A stretch of DNA of 64,000 nt from AB-137-C09 sp964645625. GTDB taxonomy: Bacteria; Pseudomonadota; Zetaproteobacteria; Mariprofundales; Mariprofundaceae. The notes under the pieces were generated by a model. The model had not been told where the DNA came from. It ran no database searches and was given only the letters and a program-made list of their open reading frames with translations. Where the stretch lies: positions 99,610-163,609 of the forward strand of contig CAZYAI010000002.1 in NCBI GenBank assembly GCA_964645625.1, written 5' to 3'. Position numbers and translations under genes: made by a program. Position 1 is the stretch's first letter. Every line of letters begins with the position of its first letter. Shown one piece after another: positions 8,275-17,533 of this stretch.

Positions 8275-9711
8275 GTGGCACATGGTAATCAAGAGCAAGA
8301 CGGTCAGAGTGTTTATGCAGTAGTGCTGGCGGGAGGTTCTGGCAGTCGTTTATGGCCGCTTTCTCGGCGGCAACTTCCTAAACAGTTTTTATCGTTAGAA
8401 CATCAAGGCAAAAGCTTTTTGCGCGCTACCATTGATCGCTTGCAGCCCATTATTCAGACTGAAGATGTTTGGGTTGTAACAGGGGCTTTGCATGCCAATG
8501 GTGAGGCTTATGCCGAGTTACAAGATTACCATACCATTTTGGAGCCAGAGGGACGTAATACAGCGCCAGCGATTGCTGTGGCAGCAGCATGGTTGTTGCA
8601 GGATGACCCTGATGCCGTCATGGTTGTGCTTCCTGCGGATCATGTGATTGTTAATCATGATGCTTTTCATTGTGCCTTACATACTGCGATTGATGCAGCA
8701 CAAGCGGGTTCATTGGTAACCTTTGGGATTCAGCCTACACGTCCTGATACAGGCTTTGGCTATATTCAAGTTGCAGCCAGTGATGCTGATGTGCGCGATG
8801 TTCAGCGGTTCACCGAAAAACCTGATTATGATACGGCTTGTGCCTTTGTTTCCAGCGGCGATTATTTTTGGAATTCGGGCATGTTTGTGTGGCGCGCTGA
8901 TGTTGTTTTGGAGCAAATTCGACAGCACCTTCCTGATGTCTATACGGTGATTGAACGCATGCGTTCGGCATGGCTAGCGGGTGAGGCTTATGATGCAGTA
9001 ATTGCGCGTGAGTTTTCAGCGATGCCTGATGTGTCTATTGATTATGGTTTGTTGGAAAAGACCTCGGGTATTAAGCTTGTTCCGTGTGAAATTGGTTGGT
9101 CTGACGTTGGCAGCTGGGATGCAGTCCACGAAATATCGGATAAAGATGATGCTAACAATGTGGTACAGGGTAACGTGCTGGCAGTAGATTGCCGTAATAG
9201 CTTGTTGCGTAGTTCGTCGCGTTTATTGGCGGCTGTTGATGTCGATAACCTTATTGTGGTGGAAACGGCTGATGCAGTGCTTGTTGTGCCACGTGATCAG
9301 AGTCAGAGCGTGCGCAAAATTGTTGATCGCCTGAAACTTAATAATGCCAGCGAACATATTGAACATGTGACGGTCAAACGTCCGTGGGGTTCGTATACCG
9401 TATTAGAAGAGGCGGCAGCAGGCTATAAGATGAAACGTATCGAGGTTTTACCTGGTGCGCGTTTGAGTTTGCAGGCTCATCAGCATCGCTCCGAACATTG
9501 GGTGGTGGTTTCTGGTACTGCGACGGTGACCTGTGGTGAGCAAGTCACGTTGGTGGCAAAAAACGAAAGTACTTATATTCCAATTGGCGCGCTTCATCGA
9601 TTAGAAAACAGAGGGAAAATACCTTTGGTAATTGTTGAAATTCAAGTGGGTGATTATTTGGGCGAAGATGATATCGAGCGATTCGATGATGCCTATGGGA
9701 GAGCAAAATAA
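8275..9711 (+). CDS. manC: Mannose-1-phosphate guanylyltransferase / mannose-6-phosphate isomerase
   Basis: A bifunctional enzyme for GDP-mannose supply (ManC/AlgA/XanB type II PMI). The N-terminal nucleotidyltransferase domain carries LAGGSGSRLWPLSRRQLPKQ (about 19-38) and the FTEKPD loop. The C-terminal cupin (about 365-478) carries RPWGSYTVLEE, GYKMKRI and LSLQAHQHRSEHWVV, with the metal-binding His/Glu residues. At 478 residues it is full length. The start is a GTG at 8275 with GAGGGGG six bases before it; there is no closer ATG. It opens the polysaccharide locus and is followed one base later by gmd. Confidence 0.95.
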   Translation: MAHGNQEQDGQSVYAVVLAGGSGSRLWPLSRRQLPKQFLSLEHQGKSFLRATIDRLQPIIQTEDVWVVTGALHANGEAYAELQDYHTILEPEGRNTAPAIAVAAAWLLQDDPDAVMVVLPADHVIVNHDAFHCALHTAIDAAQAGSLVTFGIQPTRPDTGFGYIQVAASDADVRDVQRFTEKPDYDTACAFVSSGDYFWNSGMFVWRADVVLEQIRQHLPDVYTVIERMRSAWLAGEAYDAVIAREFSAMPDVSIDYGLLEKTSGIKLVPCEIGWSDVGSWDAVHEISDKDDANNVVQGNVLAVDCRNSLLRSSSRLLAAVDVDNLIVVETADAVLVVPRDQSQSVRKIVDRLKLNNASEHIEHVTVKRPWGSYTVLEEAAAGYKMKRIEVLPGARLSLQAHQHRSEHWVVVSGTATVTCGEQVTLVAKNESTYIPIGALHRLENRGKIPLVIVEIQVGDYLGEDDIERFDDAYGRAK

Positions 9712-9712
9712 G

Positions 9713-10795
9713 ATGAAAAAAGCATTGATTACTGGGGTAACAGGTCAAGATGGCTCCTATTTGGCTGAGTTTTTATTGGCAAAAGGTTATGAGGTGCATG
9801 GTATTAAACGTCGCTCCTCGTTGTTTAACACCGATCGTATTGATCACTTGTACCAAGACCCTCATGTCAATAATCGTCGTTTTGTGTTACATCACGGTGA
9901 TATGACGGATTCCTCTAGTTTGATTCGCATCATTCAAGAAATCCAGCCCGATGAAATTTATAACCTTGCAGCACAATCACATGTAGCTGTATCGTTTGAA
10001 GAACCTGAATATACCGCAGATTCTGATGGTATTGGCGCATTGCGTATTCTTGAAGCGATGCGTATTTTGGGCTTGGAGAAAAAAACACGCTTTTACCAAG
10101 CTTCTACTTCTGAGCTGTACGGTAAAGTACAGGAAATTCCGCAGTCAGAAACAACGCCTTTTTATCCACGATCGCCTTATGCTGTGGCAAAAATGTATGC
10201 TTATTGGATTACGGTGAACTATCGTGAAGCCTATGGCATGTATGCCTGTAATGGTATTTTGTTTAATCATGAGTCGCCGAATCGTGGCGAAACCTTTGTG
10301 ACGCGTAAAATCACCCGTGCTTTGGCGCGTATTAAGTTGGGTTTACAAGATTGTTTGTACCTAGGCAATATGGATGCTAAGCGAGATTGGGGACACGCCA
10401 AAGATTATGTGCGTATGCAATGGATGATGTTGCAGCAGGATGAGCCAGAAGACTTTGTTATTGCCACGGGCGTACAGTATTCAGTGCGTGATTTTGTTAC
10501 GGTTGCAGCCAAAGAAGTAGGCATTGAGGTAAGCTGGCAGGGCGAAGGTGTGGATGAAACCGCCACCGATCAGCATGGTAATGTGATTGTGCGTGTCGAT
10601 CCGCGTTATTTCCGACCTGCTGAAGTGGAAACCTTATTGGGTGATCCATCCAAAGCGAAAGCGAAGTTGGGCTGGGAGCCAGAAATTACTTTTAATGAGC
10701 TGGTCGAAGAGATGATGCGTGAGGATTTAAAGTCCGCCGAAAAAGATGCCCTAGTCAAGCAGCATGGCTACCAGGCATTTGATCATCACGAATAG
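9713..10795 (+). CDS. gmd: GDP-mannose 4,6-dehydratase
   Basis: Converts GDP-D-mannose to GDP-4-keto-6-deoxy-D-mannose. The 360-residue SDR protein has ALITGVTGQDGSYLAEFLL at the N-terminus, a Ser/Thr of STSELYGK and the catalytic Y-x3-K in SPYAVAKMYAYW, plus FNHESPNRGETFVTRKI, all typical of Gmd. The ATG at 9713 follows the manC stop by one base. Upstream in-frame Met codons inside manC are less likely. No fcl (GDP-fucose synthase) or rmd (GDP-rhamnose reductase) follows in the window, so the final GDP-sugar cannot be stated. Confidence 0.96.
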   Translation: MKKALITGVTGQDGSYLAEFLLAKGYEVHGIKRRSSLFNTDRIDHLYQDPHVNNRRFVLHHGDMTDSSSLIRIIQEIQPDEIYNLAAQSHVAVSFEEPEYTADSDGIGALRILEAMRILGLEKKTRFYQASTSELYGKVQEIPQSETTPFYPRSPYAVAKMYAYWITVNYREAYGMYACNGILFNHESPNRGETFVTRKITRALARIKLGLQDCLYLGNMDAKRDWGHAKDYVRMQWMMLQQDEPEDFVIATGVQYSVRDFVTVAAKEVGIEVSWQGEGVDETATDQHGNVIVRVDPRYFRPAEVETLLGDPSKAKAKLGWEPEITFNELVEEMMREDLKSAEKDALVKQHGYQAFDHHE

Positions 10796-10943
10796 TTTGA
10801 TGTGGATTTGTGATCCGTAGTATGAACGTACTGTCGTTGACGGTCTGTGTGAGGGGTTTGGCATAGTTGGGGCAGAAAGCCATGGTTCGTTAGGGTGTCT
10901 GATGGACGAGCTACGATGCGCAAGATATAAGTGAAGGAGTACC

Positions 10944-11831
10944 ATGAAAGGGATTATTTTAGCTGGTGGGTCAGGCACGCGTTTGCATCCACTTACATTA
11001 GCGGTAAGTAAACAATTGATGCCTGTGTATGATAAGCCGATGATTTATTATCCTTTATCTACACTGATGTTGGCAGGAATTCGTGATATTCTGATTATTT
11101 CTACGCCGCATGATTTACCCATGTTTGAAAAAGCACTGGGTGATGGTTCGCAATGGGGGATTTCTTTATCGTATGCGGAACAACCGCATCCAGGTGGTTT
11201 GGCACAAGCGTATCATATCGGTCGTGATTTTGTTGCTAATCAACCAAGTTGCTTGATTCTTGGTGATAATATTTTTTATGGTCAAGGCTTGGTCAAGCAG
11301 TTACGTACAGCGGTCGAACTTGCTTCGTCACCCGAAGGTATTGCTTCAGTGTTTGCTTACCATGTCCATGATCCTGAACGTTATGGGGTGGTTTCTTTTG
11401 ATGCTGAGGGTCAGGCACAATCCATTGAAGAAAAGCCTACTCAACCAAAATCAAATTACGCCGTTACAGGGCTTTATTTTTACGATGGGCGAGCGGTGGA
11501 GATTGCTGACTCTATTGTTCCATCGGCACGTGGCGAGTTAGAAATTACTGATGTGAACAAAATTTATTTGGCAGAAAATAAATTGCATGTGGAGCGGCTT
11601 GGCCGTGGTTCAGCATGGCTGGATACAGGAACCCATGAATCCTTGATGGATGCTGGTCGCTATGTCGAAGTGATTGAAAAACGTCAGGGTTTAAAGATTG
11701 CTTGCTTAGAAGAGATTGCGTGGGAGCTGGGGTATATCAGCAGTGATGATCTGCGCGCCTTGGCCGAACCGTTGGTGAAGAGTGGTTATGGTCAGTATTT
11801 AATGCATCTTTTAGTGGAGGGTAAGCTATGA
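10944..11831 (+). CDS. rmlA: Glucose-1-phosphate thymidylyltransferase
   Basis: The first step of dTDP-L-rhamnose synthesis. The 295-residue protein begins MKGIILAGGSGTRLHPLT and has the signature KQLMPVYDKPMIYYPL, the catalytic region EKPTQPKS and the WLDTGTHESL loop. AAGGAG is placed six bases before the ATG. It overlaps rmlC by 4 bases. About 150 bases separate it from gmd; this spacer may hold a promoter but I see no convincing match. Confidence 0.97.
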   Translation: MKGIILAGGSGTRLHPLTLAVSKQLMPVYDKPMIYYPLSTLMLAGIRDILIISTPHDLPMFEKALGDGSQWGISLSYAEQPHPGGLAQAYHIGRDFVANQPSCLILGDNIFYGQGLVKQLRTAVELASSPEGIASVFAYHVHDPERYGVVSFDAEGQAQSIEEKPTQPKSNYAVTGLYFYDGRAVEIADSIVPSARGELEITDVNKIYLAENKLHVERLGRGSAWLDTGTHESLMDAGRYVEVIEKRQGLKIACLEEIAWELGYISSDDLRALAEPLVKSGYGQYLMHLLVEGKL

Positions 11832-12385
11832 AAGTCATCGAAACGGTATTGCCTGGGGTATTGATCGTCGAACCTAAGGTGTTTGGCGATGCTCGTGGCT
11901 TTTTCCTCGAAACCTTTCATCAAGAACGTTATCGGGATGCAGGTATTCCAGCCGAGGGCTTACAGTTTGTGCAAGATAATCATTCGCGTTCTAGCAAAGG
12001 GGTGTTGCGAGGCTTACACTTTCAATTGGAAAACCCACAAGGTAAATTAGTTTCGGCTGGTACAGGGGCAGTGTTTGACGTGGCTGCCGATGTAAACCCA
12101 GATTCGGAGCATTATGGGCAATGGGTTGGTGTGGAGTTGAATGAAGATAACCATCGCCAATTATGGATTCCACCAGGTTATGCGCATGGGTTCTGCGTAC
12201 TCTCTGATATCGCTGATTTTCAATATAAATGCACGTCGTTTTATGATCCAGCTTCGGATGCGGGGGTGCGTTGGAACGACCCTGAGTTGGCTATTGATTG
12301 GCCAGTGGATGTGCCGTTATTATCGCAAAAAGACCAACAACAACCGCTGTTATCTGAAGCAGCAAGGGGTAGGTTGCCACGATGA
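11828..12385 (+). CDS. rmlC: dTDP-4-dehydrorhamnose 3,5-epimerase
   Basis: A cupin enzyme that epimerises C3 and C5 of the keto-sugar made by RmlB. The 185-residue product has LRGLHFQ (catalytic His region, about 61-67), DVAADVNPDSEHYGQW, the YAHGFCVLSD segment with the second conserved residues, and the YKCTSFYDP loop. Length is normal. ATGA overlaps on both sides (rmlA, rmlD) show an operon with coupled translation. Confidence 0.97.
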   Translation: MKVIETVLPGVLIVEPKVFGDARGFFLETFHQERYRDAGIPAEGLQFVQDNHSRSSKGVLRGLHFQLENPQGKLVSAGTGAVFDVAADVNPDSEHYGQWVGVELNEDNHRQLWIPPGYAHGFCVLSDIADFQYKCTSFYDPASDAGVRWNDPELAIDWPVDVPLLSQKDQQQPLLSEAARGRLPR

Positions 12386-13251
12386 GGTTATTGATTACAG
12401 GCTCAAAAGGTCAGCTAGGAACAGAATTAACGCGGCAAGCACTTGCGCATGATGTAACCGCTGTTGATTATCAAGAATTAGATATTACCAATGCCGCAGC
12501 TGTTACGGCATTGGTGCAAAAAGTACGGCCTGATGTGGTGATTAACGCTGCGGCTTATACCGCTGTGGATCGTGCTGAACAGGATGAGGCGGCGGCATTT
12601 GCAGTGAACCGTGATGGTGCAGCGCATTTGGCACAAGCCTGTCATGCCGCCGATATTCCTTTGGTTCATGTTTCAACGGACTATGTGTTTGATGGCTCAC
12701 AGTCAGAAGCGTACCAAGAAGATGATGCGCTTGCGCCATTGGGCGTTTATGGACGCAGTAAGGCTGAAGGTGATGATGCGGTGCGTCAATTTTGTGGCAA
12801 ACACTTGATTTTTCGTACCAGTTGGGTGTTTTCAGCGCATGGTAATAATTTTGTGAAAACCATGTTGCGTTTGGGTGCAGAGCGTGAAACATTAGGTGTG
12901 GTGGCAGATCAGTATGGTAAGCCGACATCAGCGGCAGAGCTGGCGCGTGTTATACTGGCTGTGTTACCCCATATGGATGGGCATTGGGGAACATACCACC
13001 TAGCGCAACCAGAGGCGGTAACGTGGCATGGTTTTGCCAGTGCTATTTTCGCTGAGGCACGCTTGCAGGGTGTTCCTTTGGTGTTGAAGCAGCTTAATGC
13101 TATCAGTACAGCGGATTACCCTACACCAGCTAAGCGACCAGTGAATTCTGCCCTTAATTGCGCTAAATTAGAGAAAACATTTGATGTTAGTATTCGACCT
13201 TGGTCGGAGTCGCTGACGGAAGTGATTCGTGAAATGAGGGAAGTTCGATAA
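12382..13251 (+). CDS. rmlD: dTDP-4-dehydrorhamnose reductase
   Basis: The NAD(P)H-dependent last step of dTDP-L-rhamnose synthesis. The 289-residue SDR protein starts MRLLITGSKGQLGTEL, has INAAAYTAVDRAE, STDYVFDG, and the catalytic Y-x3-K in YGRSKAEGD. It overlaps rmlC by 4 bases. rmlB, needed for the same pathway, is displaced about 0.86 kb downstream, behind the decayed toxin-antitoxin-like pair and a palindromic repeat. Confidence 0.96.
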   Translation: MRLLITGSKGQLGTELTRQALAHDVTAVDYQELDITNAAAVTALVQKVRPDVVINAAAYTAVDRAEQDEAAAFAVNRDGAAHLAQACHAADIPLVHVSTDYVFDGSQSEAYQEDDALAPLGVYGRSKAEGDDAVRQFCGKHLIFRTSWVFSAHGNNFVKTMLRLGAERETLGVVADQYGKPTSAAELARVILAVLPHMDGHWGTYHLAQPEAVTWHGFASAIFAEARLQGVPLVLKQLNAISTADYPTPAKRPVNSALNCAKLEKTFDVSIRPWSESLTEVIREMREVR

Positions 13252-13264
13252 GGCGGAATAGACT

Positions 13265-13449
13265 ATGCGATTGCCCCCAGTGTAGGTTCATGCTGTCGAA
13301 GAAGTGTTTCAAACGGTATTTTTACACGGTAACGTGATATTATTTGGCAGTCGGGTGGATGATCAAAAAAAAGGATTGGCGAACAAAGAATTGATCTTGT
13401 GCTGGCACCTTATGCTCCAGAGGCATTGAAACAGGAAATAACAAGATAA
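13265..13449 (+). pseudogene. Decayed MNT-type nucleotidyltransferase (antitoxin-like) gene
   Basis: Conceptual translation gives MRLPPV, a TAG stop at codon 7, then VHAVEEVFQTVFLHGN and VILFGSRVDDQKK, the hallmark GSRV-D start of minimal nucleotidyltransferases. After an A8 run the frame changes and continues GEQRIDLVLAPYAPEALK up to TAA at 13447-13449. In intact relatives a GGDIDL motif and about 40 further residues lie between these parts, so an internal deletion plus a frameshift is inferred. It has at least three lesions. It sits directly before a decayed HEPN gene, the usual MNT/HEPN pairing. Confidence 0.7.
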
Positions 13450-13907
13450 TCGAGCAAAAGCTAAAAAGAATTTTTCACGAATGCGATACACATCAAGCGC
13501 GTATGATGTCGCCTTGTCAGAAAATTTAGCATAAACTCCCTTTAAATCGGGCAAGTTATCTTGAATTAAATGAAGGTGATGTAGTATATATTGCTCTGTT
13601 TTTGTTTCGCTATGCCAAACTACAAGATGCTATGGGTCAGCGTCTCTTTAAAGCGATGCTTGGTGTGCTTCAAGAAGAGGTAGAATATGTTCTTTTCTTG
13701 GATATTGTACATAAACTGGAAAAGTTACAATTGATTGAATCGGCTGAAACATGGCAGGAGTTAAGAGAGATTCGTAATGCCATTGCGCATGAATATGATG
13801 ATTCTCCAGAACTCATGACTCAAGCACTTAATGCTATTTTTTCATCACATGAGGCATTGCTTGCCATATATGATGGTCTTAAACATGCCTATCAAAAAAG
13901 GCAATGA
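13446..13907 (+). pseudogene. Decayed HEPN (HepT-like) toxin gene paired with the nucleotidyltransferase remnant
   Basis: One frame from 13446 to the stop at 13905-13907 encodes a complete HepT-like protein except for two lesions. The expected start codon is ATA (overlapping the partner's TAA as ATAA, where ATGA would be usual), and a TAG interrupts codon 28 (13527-13529). After it the frame reads through LELNEGDVVYIALFLFRYAK, then LQDAMGQRLFKAM, and REIRNAIAHEY, which contains the R-x4-H motif of HEPN RNases. The part after the stop could still be translated from TTG at 13602 (101 residues), with the catalytic motif kept. Best read as an inactivated toxin-antitoxin remnant. Confidence 0.7.
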
Positions 13908-13958
13908 TGATAACCGTAACTGGATACTACATAACGTGGAGTATGACCTAGGGCAACC

Positions 13959-14067
13959 ACGTCATTGCGGATTTGATCCGCAATCCAGAGAATAAGCGTA
14001 AGACTGGGTATTGGATCAAGCGAAGCATAACGGATTTTTAGCGTACGATGCTGTATGAAAAAAAGAC
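13959..14067 (+). repeat. Interspersed palindromic repeat, copy A
   Basis: Contains CGTCATTGCGGA-TTTGA-TCCGCAATCCA, a stem built on TTGCGGA/TCCGCAA. It is followed by CGTAAGACTGG, ATCAAGCGAAGCAT and a GTATGAAAAAAA end. The same order of blocks recurs at 41755-41935, and the palindromic core recurs at 59113-59232. It lies in the spacer before rmlB. Confidence 0.7.
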
Positions 14068-14108
14068 CATGTTTTGTATAATATAGCTACTCAGGAAAAG
14101 GATAAAAA

Positions 14109-15140
14109 ATGACATCTCAATCATCCAGCGTAACGTACACACCTCGCGTGATACTTGTAACAGGCGGTGCAGGCTTTATTGGTTGCAACTATGTTCGTTA
14201 TATGTTGGCGACCGATACCGCTGTGAAAATTATTAACCTCGATGCACTGACGTATGCAGGTTCATTGGAAAACCTTAAAGATTTACCTGATGAATCACGG
14301 CATGTGTTTGTGCAAGGTGATATTTGTGATCGCCGCTTGGTTGAACGGCTATTGCGCGAATATAAAATTGATACAGTAGTGCATTTTGCGGCGGAATCGC
14401 ATGTTGATAACTCCATTGCTACCCCCGAGGTCTTTGTTAAAACTAATGTGCTGGGAACGTTTACGTTGTTGGATGCAGCACGCCAGTATTGGCAAGGAGA
14501 GAAGGGCTGGGATGGTAGTCAATGCCGTTTCCATCATATTTCTACCGATGAGGTTTATGGTACCTTAGAAGCAAGTGATCCAGCCTTTAGCGAAACGACA
14601 CCTTATGCACCTAATTCTCCTTATTCTGCGTCGAAAGCGGGTTCCGATCATTTAGCGCGTGCTTATTTTCATACCTATGGTCTGCCAGTAACAACGACGA
14701 ACTGTTCAAATAACTATGGCTCTTATCAGCATAGTGAAAAGTTTATACCAACGATTATCCGTAAATGTTTAGCACAAGAGTCGATCCCTGTGTATGGCGA
14801 TGGTTCCAATATACGTGATTGGTTATATGTGACAGATCATTGCGCAGGTATTGACGTAGTGGTGCGTAAAGGCCTGCTTGGTGAGGTGTATAATATCGGT
14901 GGCATCAATGAATGGACGAATATTGATATTTGTCGTTTGATTTGCCAGTTAATGGATGAACATAAACCAGAACATGCGCCGCATGAACGACTGATCAGCT
15001 TTGTTACAGATCGTTTAGGTCATGATTGGCGTTATGCTATTGATGCTTCGAAGATGAATGATGATTTAGACTGGCAACCAGCAGAAACCTTTGAAACAGG
15101 GATTCGGAAGACGGTCGCTTGGTATTTGCGTCTATTGTAA
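14109..15140 (+). CDS. rmlB: dTDP-glucose 4,6-dehydratase
   Basis: The second step of dTDP-L-rhamnose synthesis. The 343-residue SDR protein has VILVTGGAGFIGCNYVRYM, HFAAESHVDNSI, STDEVYG, and the catalytic Y-x3-K in SPYSASKAGSDHL, followed by TNCSNNYG. These are standard RmlB motifs. AGGAAAAGGA precedes the ATG. It is separated from rmlACD by remnants, so it may have its own transcription start. Confidence 0.97.
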   Translation: MTSQSSSVTYTPRVILVTGGAGFIGCNYVRYMLATDTAVKIINLDALTYAGSLENLKDLPDESRHVFVQGDICDRRLVERLLREYKIDTVVHFAAESHVDNSIATPEVFVKTNVLGTFTLLDAARQYWQGEKGWDGSQCRFHHISTDEVYGTLEASDPAFSETTPYAPNSPYSASKAGSDHLARAYFHTYGLPVTTTNCSNNYGSYQHSEKFIPTIIRKCLAQESIPVYGDGSNIRDWLYVTDHCAGIDVVVRKGLLGEVYNIGGINEWTNIDICRLICQLMDEHKPEHAPHERLISFVTDRLGHDWRYAIDASKMNDDLDWQPAETFETGIRKTVAWYLRLL

Positions 15141-15180
15141 AGTTTATTTTCTATGATTTTATTAAAATAATGAGGGTACT

Positions 15181-16479
15181 ATGAGTATTACAATGAACAA
15201 GACGGTGACTGTCGTAGGATTAGGTTATGTAGGGTTGCCATTGGCTTTAGCTTTTGGTCGAGTTATGCCTACGGTTGGTTTTGAAATATCAAGTGATAAA
15301 GTAAAAGCTTATCAAGAAGGTTATGATCCAACTGGTGAAATGGACAGTGTGCTGTTTGAGAAGGCTAAACACTTGTCTTACACTAATGATGAATCAAAAA
15401 TAAAAAATGCTGACTTTGTTGTGGTTGCGGTTCCTACACCCGTAGATGATGCGCATATTCCAGACTTAACACCTGTAGTTAAAGCAACGGAAACCGTCGG
15501 GAGAAACCTAAAAAAAGGTGCAATTGTTATTTTTGAATCTACGGTTTACCCAGGAGTAACAGAAGAAGTTTGTGTTCCTATTTTGGAACAAGAGTCTGGG
15601 CTCTCGTGTGGTGATGGGTTCAAAGTTGGTTATTCCCCAGAACGTGTGAATCCTGGTGATAAGGTACATCGTTTAGAAACGATTGTAAAAATTGTATCAG
15701 GGCAAGATGCAGAGTGTTTGGTTCAGGTGGCAGAATTGTATGAGCAGGTGATTGAGGCTGGTGTCCATCGAGCTGCTACAATTAAAGTTGCTGAGGCCGC
15801 CAAAGTTATTGAAAACACACAGCGAGACTTAAATATATCTTTGATTAATGAGCTGTCTATTATTTTTGATAAAATGGATATTGATACCTTAGATGTACTT
15901 GAAGCAGCAGGAACAAAATGGAATTTTTTACCATTCCGCCCAGGTTTAGTTGGTGGCCATTGCATTGGTGTTGATCCTTATTATCTTACACATAAGGCTG
16001 AAATACTTGGGTATCACCCGCAGGTTATTTTAGCAGGTCGTCGCATTAATGATAGTATGTCGGCTTATATTGCACAGCAAACAGTGAAAAAAATGATTCA
16101 AGCAGGCTCGTGCATTAAGGGCTCTAAAGTGATTGTTTTAGGTTTAACTTTCAAAGAGAATTGCCCAGACCTTCGAAACTCTAAAGTTGCTGATGTGGTT
16201 AGAGAATTAGAAGAGTACGGCTGTGCTGTTAGTGTTCATGACGCTTTGGCTGAAGCTGAAGAAGCTAAGCATGAATACGGTGTTGCATTAGATGACTGGG
16301 AAGATCTCCCTAAAGACGTTGATGCCGTTGTTTTGGCGGTAAATCATCAGGCGTATTTGGAACAGCCTTTGACTGTTTTATTATCAAACCTTAAGTCTTC
16401 AGGTGTTATTGTTGATGTAAAATCGGCTCTAGATCGAGATGCGGTTAAAGAGGCTGGTTATCAATTATGGAGACTGTAA
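15181..16479 (+). CDS. tviB: UDP-N-acetyl-D-glucosamine 6-dehydrogenase (TviB/WbpA-type)
   Basis: A UDP-glucose/GDP-mannose dehydrogenase family enzyme, most like TviB/VipA, which oxidises UDP-GlcNAc to UDP-GlcNAcA. The 432 residues include VVGLGYVGLPLALAFG (Rossmann), ESTVYPGVTEE, GYSPERVNPGD, and LVGGHCIGVDPYYL, in which the Cys is the catalytic thiol; the C-terminal domain has LGLTFKENCPDLRNSKV. Substrate choice (GlcNAc rather than glucose) is inferred from this sequence type and from the following tviC-like gene. The alternative start MNKTV lies 12 bases on; AGGG before 15181 supports the longer form. Confidence 0.9.
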   Translation: MSITMNKTVTVVGLGYVGLPLALAFGRVMPTVGFEISSDKVKAYQEGYDPTGEMDSVLFEKAKHLSYTNDESKIKNADFVVVAVPTPVDDAHIPDLTPVVKATETVGRNLKKGAIVIFESTVYPGVTEEVCVPILEQESGLSCGDGFKVGYSPERVNPGDKVHRLETIVKIVSGQDAECLVQVAELYEQVIEAGVHRAATIKVAEAAKVIENTQRDLNISLINELSIIFDKMDIDTLDVLEAAGTKWNFLPFRPGLVGGHCIGVDPYYLTHKAEILGYHPQVILAGRRINDSMSAYIAQQTVKKMIQAGSCIKGSKVIVLGLTFKENCPDLRNSKVADVVRELEEYGCAVSVHDALAEAEEAKHEYGVALDDWEDLPKDVDAVVLAVNHQAYLEQPLTVLLSNLKSSGVIVDVKSALDRDAVKEAGYQLWRL

Positions 16480-16481
16480 AA

Positions 16482-17516
16482 ATGCGCATTGATGATGTGA
16501 ATAAATGTTTACAAGAAAATCCTAAAACCTGGTTGGTTACAGGCGTTGCTGGTTTTATAGGCTCGAACCTTTTGGAAAGCTTGCTTAAATTAAACCAGGT
16601 TGTTGTCGGTCTTGATAACTTTGAAACAGGTTATCAGCATAATTTAGATCAAGTTGAGGGATTGGTTTCTACTGAGCAATGGCAACGTTTTTCTTTTATA
16701 GAAGGCGATATTACTGATTTAGATACTTGTTTGACTGCATGCTCGGGTATTGATTATGTGTTACATCAAGCAGCTTTGGGGTCCGTGCCTCGATCAATTG
16801 AAAACCCCATTCGCACGAACAATGCTAATATTAATGGTTTTTTAAACATGTTAGTTGCGGTTCGTGATGCTAAGGTGAAGCGGTTTATTTATGCGGCCTC
16901 TAGTTCGACTTATGGTGATCACCCTGGTTTACCTAAAGTGGAAGGCACTATTGGTAGACCATTGTCACCTTACGCTGTTACTAAGTATGTGAATGAATTA
17001 TATGCAGATGTTTTTTCACGCACTTATGGGGTATCAAGTATTGGGTTGCGTTACTTTAATGTTTTTGGGCAGCGTCAAAATCCAAATGGAGCCTATGCAG
17101 CGGTGATTCCCAAGTGGATTGCTTCAATGATTCAAAATGAACCCGTTTACATCAATGGTGATGGCGAGACGAGTCGGGATTTTTGTTATATTAAAAATGT
17201 TGTTCAAATGAATATATTAGCAGCCACTGTGCAATCACAGGATGCAGAAAATCAAGTATATAATGTAGCGAAGAGTGAGCGCACAACACTCAATGAGTTA
17301 TATGAGAAATTACGGCGTAATTTATCGCAGAATTTTATTCACTTGGCAGATTCGAGTCCAGTTTATCGTGACTTCCGCAATGGTGATGTAAGACATTCTT
17401 TGGCAGATATTTCTAAGGCAAAAACTCTTCTAGGTTATGAGCCACTCTATGATATTAATCAAGGATTGGTGGAAGCTATGCACTGGTATGTGGAGAATCA
17501 TCAAGAGGCTCATTAA
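16482..17516 (+). CDS. tviC: UDP-N-acetylglucosamine(-uronate) 4-epimerase (TviC/WbpP-type)
   Basis: An extended SDR epimerase of the WbpP/TviC group. Visible: WLVTGVAGFIGSNLLESLL, HQAALGSVPRSIENP (the GSVPRS signature of this group), SSSTYGDHP, and the catalytic Y-x3-K in SPYAVTKYVNELY, then GLRYFNVFGQRQ. I chose the ATG at 16482 (344 residues) because GGAG lies nine bases before it; an in-frame ATG at 16467 would overlap tviB by 13 bases. Together with TviB it predicts UDP-GalNAcA (or UDP-GalNAc). Confidence 0.88.
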   Translation: MRIDDVNKCLQENPKTWLVTGVAGFIGSNLLESLLKLNQVVVGLDNFETGYQHNLDQVEGLVSTEQWQRFSFIEGDITDLDTCLTACSGIDYVLHQAALGSVPRSIENPIRTNNANINGFLNMLVAVRDAKVKRFIYAASSSTYGDHPGLPKVEGTIGRPLSPYAVTKYVNELYADVFSRTYGVSSIGLRYFNVFGQRQNPNGAYAAVIPKWIASMIQNEPVYINGDGETSRDFCYIKNVVQMNILAATVQSQDAENQVYNVAKSERTTLNELYEKLRRNLSQNFIHLADSSPVYRDFRNGDVRHSLADISKAKTLLGYEPLYDINQGLVEAMHWYVENHQEAH

Positions 17517-17533
17517 AGATACTTGGTTGATTT

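Noticed and set aside
13363..13554. 63-codon minus-strand frame in the decayed toxin-antitoxin region
   Set aside because: The plus strand here reads as MNT and HEPN remnants in the usual order, so the minus frame is taken as a shadow.
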